NCBI GenBank assembly: GCA_006176705.1 | Contig: QRFJ01004993.1 | Coordinates: 62,001-126,000 of the forward strand | Length of the DNA stretch: 64,000 nucleotides | Origin: Cocos nucifera | Lineage: Eukaryota > Streptophyta > Magnoliopsida > Arecales > Arecaceae | Direction of reading: 5' to 3' | Part shown: positions 1-11,659 of the stretch, in pieces | Position numbering within the stretch: position 1 is the first letter of the stretch | How the letters are laid out: every line of letters begins with the position of its first letter | The notes under the pieces: generated by a model | The model's input: the letters and a program-made list of their open reading frames with translations, nothing else | The model's database searches: none | What the model was told of the DNA's origin: nothing | Made by a program: the position numbers and the translations under genes

Positions 1-251
1 ATTGATCGAGAATATTTTAGATTAGGATTTTAAGATTTTAGATCTCACAGGTATGATCTCATCATAACCCTAAAACCATAATTTGATCTATGAGGTTTAT
101 CATAATCTTAAAAAAAATAATAAGATACTGCATATGATGAAATATAAATATCTTTATTTATTTAAAAAGTATCATTACATGAGTCTAAAAGATAAAAGAA
201 TAACCCATCAAAATATATATTTCGACTGGCTTGTAGGGTATATTCCTTTCA
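1..251 (-). repeat. A-family LTR, terminal fragment
   Basis: This stretch matches the right-hand ends of the two element A LTRs (compare 4000-4247 and 44920-45162), including the terminal ATATTCCTTTCA. On the minus strand that is the LTR start TGAAAGGAAT. The sequence after 251 is not the polypurine tract seen beside element A's left LTR but RT coding sequence of another element. This is therefore either a solo LTR or the 5' LTR of a second A-family insertion lying mostly left of the window. The other end and its TSD are not visible. Confidence 0.8.
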
Positions 252-1431
252 GTGTATATGAAATAGCTTGAGGATTTTCAAAAAAATGAAAGAGAACATT
301 TAGTTTGCATATTGAAAAGGTCCATTTGTAGCTTGAAACAAGCATCTCGACAATGGTACTTGAAATTTAATGAGGTGGTAATCTCCCTTGGCATTGAGAA
401 AAAAAAGATTGATCCATGCATCTATCTCAAAATTAGTGGGAGCAAGTTTATCTTTTTTGTTTTATATGTTGATGATATAATGCTTGCTAGTAGTGATTAT
501 AGTTTACTCAGTAAGACTAAACAAATGTTATCTATGACTTTTGATGTAAAAGATCTTAGGGAGGCAACTTTTATCCTAGGCATTAAAATTTATAGAGATA
601 GATCACATCATCTATTGAGTTTATCATAGAAGGCTTACATTAACAGGATTCTTGAAAGATTTAATATGTAGAATTATAAATCATGTGATACATGTATTAT
701 CAAGGATGACAAGTTCAGTAAAGATCAGTGTCCCAAGAATGAGCTTAAGAAAGATCATATGAAGAATGTTCCTTATACTAGTGCTATAGAAAGTCTGATG
801 TATGGTCAAATTTGCACCAGACCTGACATTGGCCTCATAGTGAGAGTTTTTGGTACGTATCTATCAATCCTAGGTCTTCAATATTGGGTTGCTATAGAAA
901 GAGCAATGAGGTACTTACAGAAAATCAAGGACTATATACTTGTGTATAGAAGAATAGATAACCTATAGTTGCTAGAGTATTCAGATTTAGATCTTGCTAG
1001 ATGCCCTGATAATTTAAAATCAACTTCAGGATATATTTTTATATTAGTTGGAGGTGCAATATCCTAAAGAAGTGTTAAACAGATCATGATAGCTTTTTCT
1101 AATATGCAAACTGAATTCATTATCTATTATCGAGCTATTACTCAAGCCGTTTAGCTGAAAAAATTTATTGCAGGATTTTAGATTTTTATTCTAACTCCAG
1201 ACTACTATAATCTATTATGATAATAGTACTGCTGTATTTTTCATAAAGAACAATAAATCTTTCAGTGGATATAAATATTTGGAGCTGAAGTACTTGATAG
1301 TAAGAGATCTTGTGAAGAAAGTGGACATAACTATTGAGTTCATAAATATAAAATCATTGTTGGTTGATCCCTTGACTAAAGGTTTGAAGTCCATATACTT
1401 TACAAGGCTTGTTGAAAATATGACATACTAA
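252..1431 (+). pseudogene. Element Z: broken copia RT-RNase H fragment
   Basis: This is the C-terminal part of a copia polyprotein. The RT palm is seen as LKQASRQWYLKFN and the intact catalytic box LYVDDIM near 462-485. These are followed by the LGIKIYRDRS connection, the SLMYGQICTRPDI motif near 795-830, and RNase H with the ending DPLTKGLKS near 1370-1392. The frame is interrupted by several stops (for example after SLS near 627, at 669, at 966 and near 1064). It ends at TAA 1429-1431. Its sequence differs from all other copies here (KGLKS ending rather than KPLG), so it is a separate, older lineage, probably Tork-like. The 5' part was cut by the LTR ending at 251, and the 76 bp after the stop are its 3' untranslated region before element G begins. 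Confidence 0.85.
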
Positions 1432-1507
1432 TTTTTTTTGATGTACTTGGATAGTGGAAGTGACTTTGTATTGATATTTTATTGATGCTTTATTGTTGTG
1501 GACCTTT

Positions 1508-1795
1508 TGAAGAAAAAATTCTTCATATCTAAATCATACTTAGATGGAGTCCAAGAAGAATAGATTCAAGTTTTAAAAATTTTTATAACAATTATGAAAA
1601 CATACCTTGATGCACAGGGGAAAGAGACTAAGGTGCTGAAAATTCTACAATGCTACTTTGTGAGATCTGAAAGCATGGACCCTCTGCTTCGCAAGCACGC
1701 CATGCTATGTAGAGAAGAGGGATGAGATGTGATGCACCACACCAAGAAAGAGGAAGAAGAGGAGGCAGCAAGATCTGATCCTCCACCAAGAAGAG
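1508..1795 (-). repeat. Element G 3' LTR, segment 1 (its 3' end)
   Basis: The left boundary is TGAAGAAAAA, the complement of an LTR ending in TTTTTCTTCA. The segment runs to the AAGAG at 1791-1795, which is repeated at 45163-45167 after element A. Reading on the minus strand, the sequence from 45168 joins this piece directly and gives one continuous LTR. It holds a purine-rich tract (1740-1795) that is pyrimidine-rich in the transcript sense. No gene is seen here. Confidence 0.7.
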
Positions 1796-4247
1796 TGTAG
1801 GATTTGGTGTATAGGGCGGAAGCATGGATTTCAAAATAAAATTATGAAATTATAAAACCAAACCCAAATCTTAGGATCATCTTATTAGAATTTATCATAT
1901 AATATGTATTTATAATATAAATTAGGATATTGGAACATACCTCTGATCGCTAAATCCAAACTTGACCCTGATTGCCGGTAATAGTCCATCAGGGGTGCCA
2001 TTAGGTGCCTACGTGTTCACCTTTCAACGTTGATCCATACAGAGATTTGATCAAGACACCAGCACCTCTGATTATTTTAATTAAAATTTTTATGATAATA
2101 ACTTTAATTATTTGGGCAAAACCTTTTCTAGCCTTTGCTATCATCCTTCTGGCCTACCCTTTTTTATCTTTCTTTTCTCCTTGTCTTCCTTTACAATCTT
2201 CCTAAGCCCTTGTCCTAAAGTAGAACTTCTGTCCTTAATTAGGAGTTGTCTTAACAAGAGAAGAAAGAAAGAAATTGGACAACTAGGGAGAGTGGTAAGA
2301 AAGAAAGAAGAGTTCTAAAAAATATCTTGGACTCTCGGTGCGCACCCCTATTTATAATGTACATAGGGGTGCCATCTTAAATTTCTCACACCCACTCCCT
2401 ATCCTCATCTCATGCCCACTCAAGGATCTCATGCCATCTAAAAATAATGCCATGTGGAAGCAAGAAAAATTAAGTCCAAGAGTTGCTTCATGTAGAAGGA
2501 TTCTTCAGAAAATAATTCTTCATTATTTTTGAAAAAGTCACGTAGTTTCATTTCTGCTTGGCGCCACCTATGAAGAGTTGTGATCTGATCACAAGACCAT
2601 CAAAGGTCCTCATTATGTGCACCAATTTTAGATGGGGCATGGAGATAAGGATGGCATGGAAAAGTCAAAGCTCTAAGGCATTTGACTTGGTCCAAGGGGC
2701 GCTTACAATGTTGGAACGGCTAGGACTCCTTATTCAAATTTTAGATAACCACCAAAGAGAATCACTAGTAGAAGGACTCTTCTATGCCCTCCCTTCATCT
2801 AAAATCACATAATAAAATTTACATGAAATAAAGGAAGATAAATGGTGTCAAAACTCATCCATGTGCCACATGTCCCTAGTGCATGGACCAAATCCCACAC
2901 GCCAAAGAAAGAGAGTCTCTGGCACATGGGTTGCTTATTTATGACTTCCAATCCCTTGGTCAGCAAGCCAAGGATCAACCCAATCAGTTAGCCAAATTTG
3001 ATTTGACTCTAATTGGATTAAATTAGTCCGAATCAGAATCCGATTCGAATCTAGATGCTAGGGTTTGCAATATGTGCTAGCATATTCAACCTGCAAACAT
3101 GATCTAATCCAATTAGACCCTTGATCAATTCTATTTGTGTATAATCCATTGGATTCCATATCTAGCCAGTACTAGGTCTGGGTGTGATTTGACCTAATTT
3201 GGTTAGAACTCAACCAAATCAATTTAGGTCAAAACTAGCTTACCTGATTTGATCAATTAAAACACTTTCTAATTAATAGTCAAATTAAACTCTTTAATTT
3301 GATCGAACCCTTAAGATAAGATTAATGTCTAGCAATGTATCATGTCTATCTGAAAGATATGAAATTTTGATAGAAATACCAAAAATATCCTTCAGTGGAA
3401 AGTTATCATGCAACAAGATCCTTCGATCATCCTGCATCTTGAATATGACTATGGATATGGATTCATGTTAAATCCAATTTCATATTCATTTTTCTTTCAA
3501 TCATATGATGATCATTCGATTAATGAAATATTAAAAACCATTTCTAATTTTCATCATTCTTTGATTAAAGTCTTCTTGAATCATCGTTCGATTAAAGCAA
3601 GTAGGATGCAATCTTCTCTTACTAGGAGTGATCGATTCCATATTGACCTACTCACAACCTTCATATGTAATCTACCATATCTAGGTCAGCCCGTACATGA
3701 CTGAGTCATGAATGAGTATGAACCAAAATATAGATTTATGCATACAAGGTTCTATGGTAGTCTCAGGTCAAAGGATTACATGCACAACTTTCACTATAAG
3801 AACAATCTATTGACATGTAAATAAGACTCTATTAGATGTTCTCAAGTTGGATCAATACAGTGAACTCATTCTCTAATGAGCACCCACATCCTTATATTAG
3901 TGTCATACACAAGTGATAGTGAGATCAATCACTCTTTCATCAAGCATACATAGGATGTGCTAGTCTTTTCGAAAATATTTATCCCTAACTTAATATTTCA
4001 TCGACTAGAAATATTTTAGATTAGAATTTTAAGATTTTAGGTCTTATAGATATGATCTCATCATAATCCTAAAACCATAGCCCTAATTTATGGGGTTCAT
4101 CAGAATCTTAAATAAATAATTAAGATGCAGCATATGATGAAATAAATATTTTTATTTATTTAAAAATATCATTACATGAGTTTGAAAGATAAAAGAATAC
4201 CCCATCAAAATATAAATTTTGATTGGCTTAAGGGCATATTCCTTTCA
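1796..4247 (-). repeat. Element A 3' LTR (2452 bp)
   Basis: This aligns end to end with 40215-45162 once solo LTR E is removed. The ends are TGTAGGATTT at 1796 and ATTCCTTTCA at 4247. It contains a TATA-like box (2348-2356) in the minus-strand sense. Several short open frames occur, for example 2005-2205 and 3408-3704. Equivalent frames occur in the other LTR copy only because the LTRs are homologous, and they match no retrotransposon protein. At 3367-3371 it keeps the empty target site GATAG, where the other LTR carries solo LTR E. Confidence 0.9.
2348..2356 (-). promoter_or_regulatory. TATA box in A 3' LTR
   Basis: The minus strand reads TATAAATAG followed by GGG, a canonical plant TATA context. 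The same box is found at 40769-40777 in the 5' LTR, where it would drive genomic transcription leftward. Here it sits about 1.9 kb into the LTR in the sense direction. Confidence 0.6.
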
Positions 4248-4258
4248 ATCTCCCACCT
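4248..4258 (-). other. Element A polypurine tract
   Basis: The plus strand reads ATCTCCCACCT directly next to the LTR end, so the minus strand is AGGTGGGAGAT. This is the plus-strand primer site of copia elements. The polyprotein stop codon (4262-4264) lies just beyond it. Confidence 0.85.
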
Positions 4259-4261
4259 GCA

Positions 4262-5530
4262 CTAAAGCCAATCACCCTTATATTTTAATCCCATACAATC
4301 AAGGTGGTGATCAAAATGTTGTTATTGGTAGAGCCTTAGTAAACGGGTCTGCTATGTTGTTCTTTATATCTGCTTATTCAATAACAACATCATGTCTCTT
4401 GATTATTTCATGAATGCGGTGGAAGCGTCTTAGAATGTGCTTGGATTTATGATGAGACCTTGGTTCCTTTGCTTGAGCAACTACTCCAGTATTATCACAG
4501 TAAAGTGGTACTGAATTCTCAATCTCGAGAATAATACCTAATTCAATGATGAACTTCTTCATCCAGACAGCTTTCTTGGTGGCTTCACTTGCAGCTATGT
4601 ACTCTACCTTAGTGGTTGAGTCAGCTACAGTCGGCTACTTGGTACTTTTCAACTCACTACTCCATCATTCAGAGTAAAGACATATCCTAAAATAGATTTG
4701 CTATCATCTAGATTTGATTGAAAACTAAAGTTAGAATATCCTTCTAGTTTGAGATCAAATCCACCATATACCAAAAAAATATCCTTAGTCCTTCTCAAGT
4801 ACTTAAGAATATTTTTCACAGCTTTTCAATGATCTTCTCCTTGATCAACCTGAAATCTACTGGCTATGCCTAAAGCATAAGCAACAGCAAGCTTGGTACA
4901 TAACATGGCATATATTATTGATCCTACAGCCGAAGCATAAGGAATATACCTCATTCTATTTCTCTCTTCAGGTGTGTTAGGAGATATCTTCTTAGAGAGA
5001 GATATGCCTTGACTCATGGATAAATAATCTCTTTTACTTCCATCCATACTGAACCTTTTCAGTATTAAGTTAATGTACCTAGATTGGGACAAGCCTAGCA
5101 TCCTCTTAGATCTATCTCTATAAATCTTTATACCTAGTGTATAGGATGCTTCTCCCAAATTTTATATGAAAAACTTATTTGATAGCCATAACTTGATCGA
5201 TTGCAACATTGGGATATCATTTCCAATGAGGAGTATGTCATCTACATATAGAATCAGGAAACTATGGCACTCCCACTAGTCTTCTTATACACACATGGTT
5301 CATCCACATTCTTGACGAAGCCAAACTCTTTGACTGCAACATCAAAGTGAATATTTTAACTCCTTGAAGCTTGCTTTAATCCATAAATGGATCTCTTAAG
5401 ATTGCATACCTGATTTGGTCTCTCATTTGAGACAAAATCCTCTAACTGTGACATGTAAACCTTCTCCTCAAGGAAACCATTAAGAAAAGCAGTCTTCGCA
5501 TCCATTTGTCATATTTCATAATCATAGTAT
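4262..5530 (-). pseudogene. Element A RT (C-terminal part) and RNase H, broken
   Basis: On the minus strand this encodes the end of the polyprotein, finishing at stop 4262-4264 (DWL stop). RNase H pieces are visible (YCDNTGVVAQAKEPRSHHKS near 4420-4500). The RT connection IYRDRSKRMLGLSQSRYINL lies near 5060-5130, and an intact LYVDDILLIG box near 5225-5255. Frameshifts and stops separate the pieces. At 5526-5530 the coding sequence is cut by insertion J, with the AGTAT target repeated at 6433-6437. The ancestral codons rejoin perfectly across J, where the comparison sequence at 58830-58850 of element G shows the uninterrupted site. Confidence 0.85.
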
Positions 5531-5976
5531 TGTTAGAATTTGATACCTCAAAATTCGATCGATAGTAGAAGAGAATCAAAATCTGCAAGTAGTCAAGCTA
5601 GCTCGGATACGGGATCGAGTCGGCTCGAGCTAAGATCAAGCTAGCTCGAACCAAAATTGAGTTGGTTCTCTCAAGTAAATAGAAAATAGAAGTTCAAACG
5701 AGATGTAGTCGAGCCAACTCGATCCCTGACAAAGCTGGCTCGACGGAGACGAACAAAATATGATGGGATTTTCTATTTGGACTCGGATTATGATTAATCC
5801 AAGAAATCTATAGGAGTTGCATGTGGATCATAGGATCCAGTGGCCATGAAGGATTGCAGTCATGATCTGAAGGTTGAAAAATATTTTAAGACTCCATCAA
5901 GGTCATGTTCGACTCATGTTAGGAGAAAGAGCCCTATTAGGACTCCTATGAACTATTGAGAAGAGGATTCTCATTC

Positions 5977-5984
5977 TATTTAAA
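5977..5984 (+). promoter_or_regulatory. TATA-like box in J
   Basis: TATTTAAA followed by GGGCTGAGG, in a locally GC-richer stretch. The position, about half way through the element, is typical of a U3/R boundary. Confidence 0.45.
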
Positions 5985-6404
5985 GGGCTGAGGTGCTATG
6001 GAGCAGAGAGATGGTGTGTGTGGCATGAGGGGCACGTAGAGTGGCTCAGACAACTATTGGGAGGAGCTTGGCAGAGCATCGAGCACGTGCAACCCATGAG
6101 AGAGAGAAGCAACAGGTGCATAGCATCCGACGAGGAGGCTGTACGGGCAGAGCATCTTGTAACTTCTGAGGGTCTTCTTAAGATTCTAAGAGAGCTTTTA
6201 TGAGGATAGCTTCTAGTTGAGAGAGATTTATGTATGGTGAGTTGAGAGTAGGTATTTTCCTCTTGTACCTATTTTTCTCTTTCATAGTGAAGCTTTGCAT
6301 GCCCTGTCGAGGTGACTCTTTGGACTGATCCACGTACTTGATTATTTTCTTATTTTATTTTTTTTCTTTCTATCGCAATCCGCTAGTACTAGATCCTTAA
6401 TAAG

Positions 6405-6416
6405 TGGTATTAGAAT
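6405..6416 (+). other. Degenerate PBS-like motif in J
   Basis: TGGTATTAGAAT matches TGGTATCAGAGC at 9 of 12 positions and is preceded by AAG, a common LTR/PBS junction context. If it is a true PBS, the LTR of J ends near 6402 and the insertion carries about 30 bp of leader. Confidence 0.4.
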
Positions 6417-6432
6417 AGCTAATATCACAACA

Positions 6433-8718
6433 AGTATGCTGCTATGGCAAGCATAATTCGAATTGATTTGAGCATGGCAATAGGTGAGAATGTTTCATCA
6501 TAATCTATACCTTGTTTTTGTTTGAAATCCTTAGCCACTAATCTAGCTTTATAGGTTTCAACTTGACCATCTACTCCAATCTTTTTCTTATAGACCTATT
6601 TGCACCTAATAGGATTTACACCCTCTGGTGCATCCACCAAAGTCCATACTTTGTTGGTGTACATAGAGTCCATCTTGAATTGCATGGCAGCCAGCCATTT
6701 ATCTAATTCCTACTCATGATAGCTTCCTATAGGTCAGAGGTTCATCATTCTCAATGACTTGGGCTTCATTATTTTCAATAACGAATCCATACCTCATAGG
6801 TGCATGTCGCACTCTATCAGACCTACGGATTAGAGTTATGTGTTCTGGTTCTTTCTTATTTATGTGTTTATTTGGTTGAGAAATATCTATTTATTTTTCT
6901 TGAATTTCACTAAGTTCAATGTTTCTCCCACTGTCTTTTTCTAGGATAAACTCTTTCTCCATGAAAGTGGCATGCCTACTTATAAATATCCTTTGTTCAG
7001 TAGGATGGTATAATAGATATCCCATATTATCTCTAGGATATCCTACAAATAGATATTTATTTGCTCTAGCATATAGCTTGTGTCCAAATTTTTTTTTGAC
7101 ATATGCTGGATAACTCCATATCTTAAGATACTTAAGATTAGATTTCTTATCTCTCTATATCTCATATGGAGTGCTAGATACAGACTTAGAAGATACTCTA
7201 TTCAAGATGTATACTGCTATCTCTAAGGCACGACCCTAGAAGGAAATAGATAATTCTATAAAGCACATCATGGATCGTACCATATCCAATAAGGTATGAT
7301 TCCTCCTTTCGGCTACACCATTTAACTGTGGTGTATAAGAAGGAGTCCATTCAAAGAGAATTTTTTTTACTTTAAGATAGTCTATAAACTCACTAGATAA
7401 GTATTCACCTCCCTGATCAGATCAAAGAATTTTTATACTCTTTTCAGTTTGTTTCTCTACCATAATTTGATACTTTTTGAATTTATCAAAAGTTTCAAAT
7501 TTGTATTTCATAAGATACACATATCCAAACCTAGATAAATCATCAGTAAATATTATAAAATAAGAGTATCCTCCTCTGACCTAAGTTGTCATAGGACCAC
7601 ATATATCTGTATGTACTAGTTCTAATAACTCACTTGTTCTTTCTCCATATCCACTAAATGGAGTCTTGGTCATTTTACCCATGAGACATGATTCATAAGT
7701 TCCTAATAATTCATAACCATAAGGATCAAAGAACCTTTCTTTGTATAACTTGTTAATCCTAGTCTCACTAATATGACCAAGTCGACAATGCTAAAGTAAA
7801 GTATTATTTAAGTCTTCTCTCTTATATTTTCTATTTTCATCAACGTAAAATATATTATCATCCAAACATAAAGTCAACAAACCATTGTTAAAAATGCCAT
7901 TGCATAAAATTTCATTAGAATATTTGATAGAGCAACCATTGCTCATTACATCAAGATTATAATCTTATTTTAATAACAAGAATATAGATACAATATTTCT
8001 AATAATCTTAGGCATATAATAATAATTTATCAGCTCTAAGATCTTTTCAGAAGATAACTTCAAAATATTTGTCCCTACAGCTTCTACTTGGATGGACTCT
8101 TCTCCAGCGCTGTAGAGCTCAAAGTCATCCTTCTTCAAACTTCTAATTTTCTACAGCACCTGTAAAGATTTGCAGATATGAAACCACAGTCGATATCTAA
8201 TACCCAAGAGTTTAAAATAGAAGAATTTAATGATAATATTGTATTTATCTCATACATACCTTTTGGTGCATTCTTTGCACCAATCTTCATAGTTGCAAGG
8301 TAAGCCTTGTAATTCCTCTTCCAATGATCTGCCTTGCCGCAGTGAAAGTAGGTTATCTATTCGGAAGCCTTCTTCTCCTTCTTCTTATTTATGCTACCTT
8401 TTGGGTCCAGCCTCCTCTTTAAATCCTTTTTGCCTGCCTTCTTCTTGGAGATCCCATCTACAAGAAGAAGTGGAGTCTTATCCTTCTTGATATGGCTCTC
8501 TACTATTTTTAGCATATTTAATAGCTCAGGCAAGAAAGTATTTAGTTTGTTCATGTGATAGTTCACAATAAATTGAGAAAATAATTCTGAAAGTGATTAC
8601 AAGATCAGATCCTGACTCAACTCTCCATCCATGACAACACCTAATTGGCCTAATCAAGTGATTAGGTCAATTACCATCAATACATGGTCTTGCATGGATG
8701 AACCCTCTACCATCCTGG
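6433..8718 (-). pseudogene. Element A gag (C-term)-protease-integrase-RT (N-term), broken
   Basis: Read on the minus strand from 8718 down. The gag C-terminal half contains NYHMNKLNTFLPELLNMLK. A damaged zinc knuckle follows (FHCGKADHWKRNY, last Cys lost) near 8320-8350. The protease motif SWVLDIDCG lies near 8185-8215, where the expected DSG/DTG is altered. The integrase zinc site shows CRLGHI and YESC (first Cys of CxxC lost). The integrase catalytic residues remain recognisable: LVHTDICG near 7600, SDQGGEY near 7430 and NGVAERRN near 7310. The RT N-terminal region follows. Many stops interrupt it. The gag is cut at 8718 by element B and resumes at 38482. Confidence 0.85.
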
Positions 8719-10985
8719 TGTTAGATGTATGTCCTAGAAGCCAAATTGGCTAAATAGTTGTAATACACTTCTAAGGATAATTTTATAATTTTAACTATAA
8801 ATTAATAAAAGAGTTATTTTCTATCACATTGTGTATTTAAAGTATCTGTGATACATCCTTTGAGTTAATGGTAATGATAGTTTATATTTTTAAGAGTTAA
8901 AAATTTAAGACATGAATTCTCATAATTAACTCATAAACTGCTCTCGATCGTAGAATCATCATGAGGATGGTGATCAATCCGGAAGATTGGTGTATGATCA
9001 CTTTCTTAGGATAGATGTATCTTAAGTCTATGATGTGGAGATACTAGAGCGAGAGTATAGGTACTCATTAGAGAACAAGGGCACTGAGTGTGACCACCTC
9101 GAGTAGTCATAAGAAAGTTTGTCTTCTCATCGATGACTGGCTCAATACTGCAGTGGTGTATCTGGTTGTTTGATTTGAGGTGCATCGATAGTTTACCTTG
9201 AGAGTGTTATAGTTTGACTACACCATAACATAGTCTCCTAGCCATTTAGAATCCTAAGGTGTATGTTGGCTATGGCATGTTCATTATAGGAATTGGATTA
9301 CACTAATAAGGGATCTATCTACCTCGGTAGATGAGGAGTAGTCCTATGATAATCATGAGATTGAGTCCTTAAGCCCATGGTCATGATAGAGTGAAGATGA
9401 TAGAAAGAGTTTCTATTAGGCTTTCACATTGGACTCGAATTGAATGATTAATTCATATGACAAATGTTAGGTTTGATGAGTTCACCTTAACCCTAATCAT
9501 GTCAGGGCTTAAGATAGAAGAATCCAATCACACAGATAACTGCATCGAGAGGTTCACTTTTAATTTTGATGGGTTGCCACCATATACTGCTAGGTATCAT
9601 TAGTGCATTTTGGAAGCAATTAGAATAATTTTGATGATCGATCATTCTAATTGTATGAATAAGAAAAGTTCTGATCCATCGAAAGGTGTTTCGATAATAT
9701 CGATGATAGAGATCATGTCATATCTCATTATCATACTGAACTAAATCTAACTGAATCATACAAATAAGAGTTTGGATCTGAATATCATCAATTGAGCTAA
9801 CCTAGTTTGATTGGTTTGGATAAGATCCAATCAAGTCTAAGATAATCGTGCTAGCACATGATTGAGCTTGACTTTCTCCTTCTGTAATCTTTTTGATTCA
9901 TCGTAATTGAGCCAAATTTGATTTGACTCATTCTTGTATCTTAAATAAATTTATTTTTATCTGATTGAAACCTGTCTAGATTAGATTAATTATAGAAATT
10001 AAATCCATTCATAGTGCAATTGGACTAGGGTCAAAAGTTGACCTAATTGAGAGAATTAAGGGTCACCTGATCAGATACTTCTAAAATATTTTATGGAAAT
10101 TATTTTGCTTTGATTTTTGGGTATGTGATAGGAAATGAGTTATACATTGGGTGTACCAAATTTTGTAATTTTTGAAGGTGCATAGACTAAGTTATGATAG
10201 ATTTTGATTTGGATCAAACTCTTGAGGGAAGAGTCCTAGGCATAGTGGACTCTTCCTTATCTACTCATGCTGCCATATTTTTGAAGTCTTTTTGGCATAA
10301 AAACTGGCTAGGATTTGGTACTCTACATGGGGAATAAGACTTAGAGTCCCAATAATAAAAATAAAATAGTTCTTTTGGTCAAATGGGACTCCTTGTGGCA
10401 TTGGTATTTGATATAAAATCCTTCTGATGCCAAGGCACTTCTACATAAGTTTTATTTTTCACCCAAAAGGCTGCCACCCCTTCCATCTTCCATGCCCTTT
10501 TAGATTCTTTCTCTCCTCTTCTTCTACATACTAAAATTTGGGCATAAATTAGAGAAGATGATCCAATTAAATTTGTAAAGAGTTCAGCATATATGCAACG
10601 ATGTTCGTGAGATGGACAAGCTACCTTCTGAAGTTGTTTTGAAGGTTCTTTAGATTAGATTCAAATCTAATCTTTGAACAAAAGATTTATGAGGAGAAGA
10701 TATCTAGATCCTACCTAAGTGAATATTAGTAGAGGCCAGACACGTGCGTGGCTCCTTCCAAAACCTCAGAAAAGATCAGGATCATCGCAAGGTAATCAGA
10801 TTATCCAAATAAGATAAAAAATTAAATCTAATTTAATTTTATTTAAATTTTTAATATCAGATCACCATGACCAAATCTAAGAACTCTTAGATCTAATTGG
10901 ATCATTTAGAAATTTTTTAAGAAAATCAACCCTAGATTTGATCAGATCTGTACGATCCTGCGGCGAAAAATGATATTTTTCTTCA
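8719..10985 (+). repeat. Element B 5' LTR (2267 bp)
   Basis: Starts TGTTAGATGT and ends TTTTTCTTCA, directly before the PBS. It aligns along its length with 36220-38481. A TATA box lies at 10412-10418. It belongs to the same broad LTR family as C, D and H (shared start TGTTAGAT with CCTAGAAGCC following) but to a diverged subfamily. Confidence 0.9.
10412..10418 (+). promoter_or_regulatory. TATA box in B 5' LTR
   Basis: TATAAAA within TTTGATATAAAATCC, conserved at 37909-37915 in the 3' LTR. It is about 1.69 kb into the LTR, the same relative position as the TATA boxes of C and D. Confidence 0.6.
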
Positions 10986-10987
10986 AT

Positions 10988-10999
10988 TAATATCAGAGC
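10988..10999 (+). other. Element B primer-binding site
   Basis: TAATATCAGAGC, two mismatches from TGGTATCAGAGC (initiator tRNA-Met 3' end complement), two bases after the LTR end. Confidence 0.8.
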
Positions 11000-11596
11000 T
11001 ATGATTGCAGTTCTTTAGATCTATTTTAGATCTAATTTAATTTTTATTTATGATATGATATTAAATAATTTTAGATATTACATCAGATATGATTAGATCT
11101 AAAATTAAAAAATTAAAATTAAATAATTTAGATCTATAATGTATGAGATGCATGACTAGACTAGGTATAGAATAATTCTGTGTAGTCTAGTATAATCATA
11201 TTTTTAATTTGATTAAAAATAATTTTAGATCTATTTAATTTTTATTTTTATAAAGTTATAATTATTGTAACTAGATTTGAAAAATAGAAAATAAAGTTTT
11301 AATTTATTCATATGAGATATAAAAGATGCATGCTTAGACTAGTTATAGAATAGTTCTATAAAATATCTAGAATAATTTTATTTTGATGTGATCAAATTTA
11401 AATTCAATTTTTTAGATATTATATGTGATATAGTAGATCTAAAAACATGCATGTTTAATTAAGTTATGATACATGAGATGTATACAAAATATGTATAAGT
11501 TAGATCATTAATTATATATGCGATATATGATTTAGATCTAACTAATTTTGTAGTAAAAATTATATTTTTGATTAAGGCATTCCTCTTGGCCGTCCA

Positions 11597-11659
11597 GTCA
11601 TAAGAATAAAGTGGAGTTTAAAGGCCCTCTCCTCCCATTCAATGGGGTATTCTTATGAT
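11597..11659 (+). other. Conserved leader hairpin (B copy)
   Basis: Arms GTCATAAGAATA (11597-11608) and TATTCTTATGAT (11648-11659) form a 12-bp stem with one G-U pair. The loop contains GTTTAAAGGCC (11616-11626) and a small inner hairpin CCCATT/AATGGG. The same layout occurs in D (33116-33178) and F (49476-49536), with paired base changes in the stem. The function is not known to me. An RNA packaging or translation role is inference. Confidence 0.65.

Larger units (their letters stand above)
5531..6432 (+). mobile_element. Insertion J: 902-bp LTR-like element with trailing PBS-like motif
   Basis: This is a precise insertion in A's RT region, flanked by AGTAT on both sides. It starts TGTTAGAATT and ends TCACAACA, as LTR elements do. 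It has a TATA-like box at 5977-5984 and a degenerate initiator-tRNA PBS at 6405-6416, only 16 bp before its end. The left third contains several variants of GCTNGCTCGA (5590-5750). No retrotransposon protein is encoded. The 61-codon frame at 6018-6203 looks like chance. It may be a solo LTR whose last about 30 bp derive from the leader, or a very short LTR-derived element. The orientation is set by TATA and PBS. Confidence 0.75.

Noticed and set aside
2005..2205. Hydrophobic 66-codon frame, with a counterpart at 40426-40659
   Set aside because: Both lie at the same place in the two LTRs of element A; conservation comes from LTR homology. AT-rich DNA easily encodes hydrophobic runs, and no retrotransposon protein matches.
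6018..6203. 61-codon frame in insertion J
   Set aside because: No similarity to a known protein, no codon bias evident, and placed downstream of a TATA-like box in an LTR where untranslated leader is expected.
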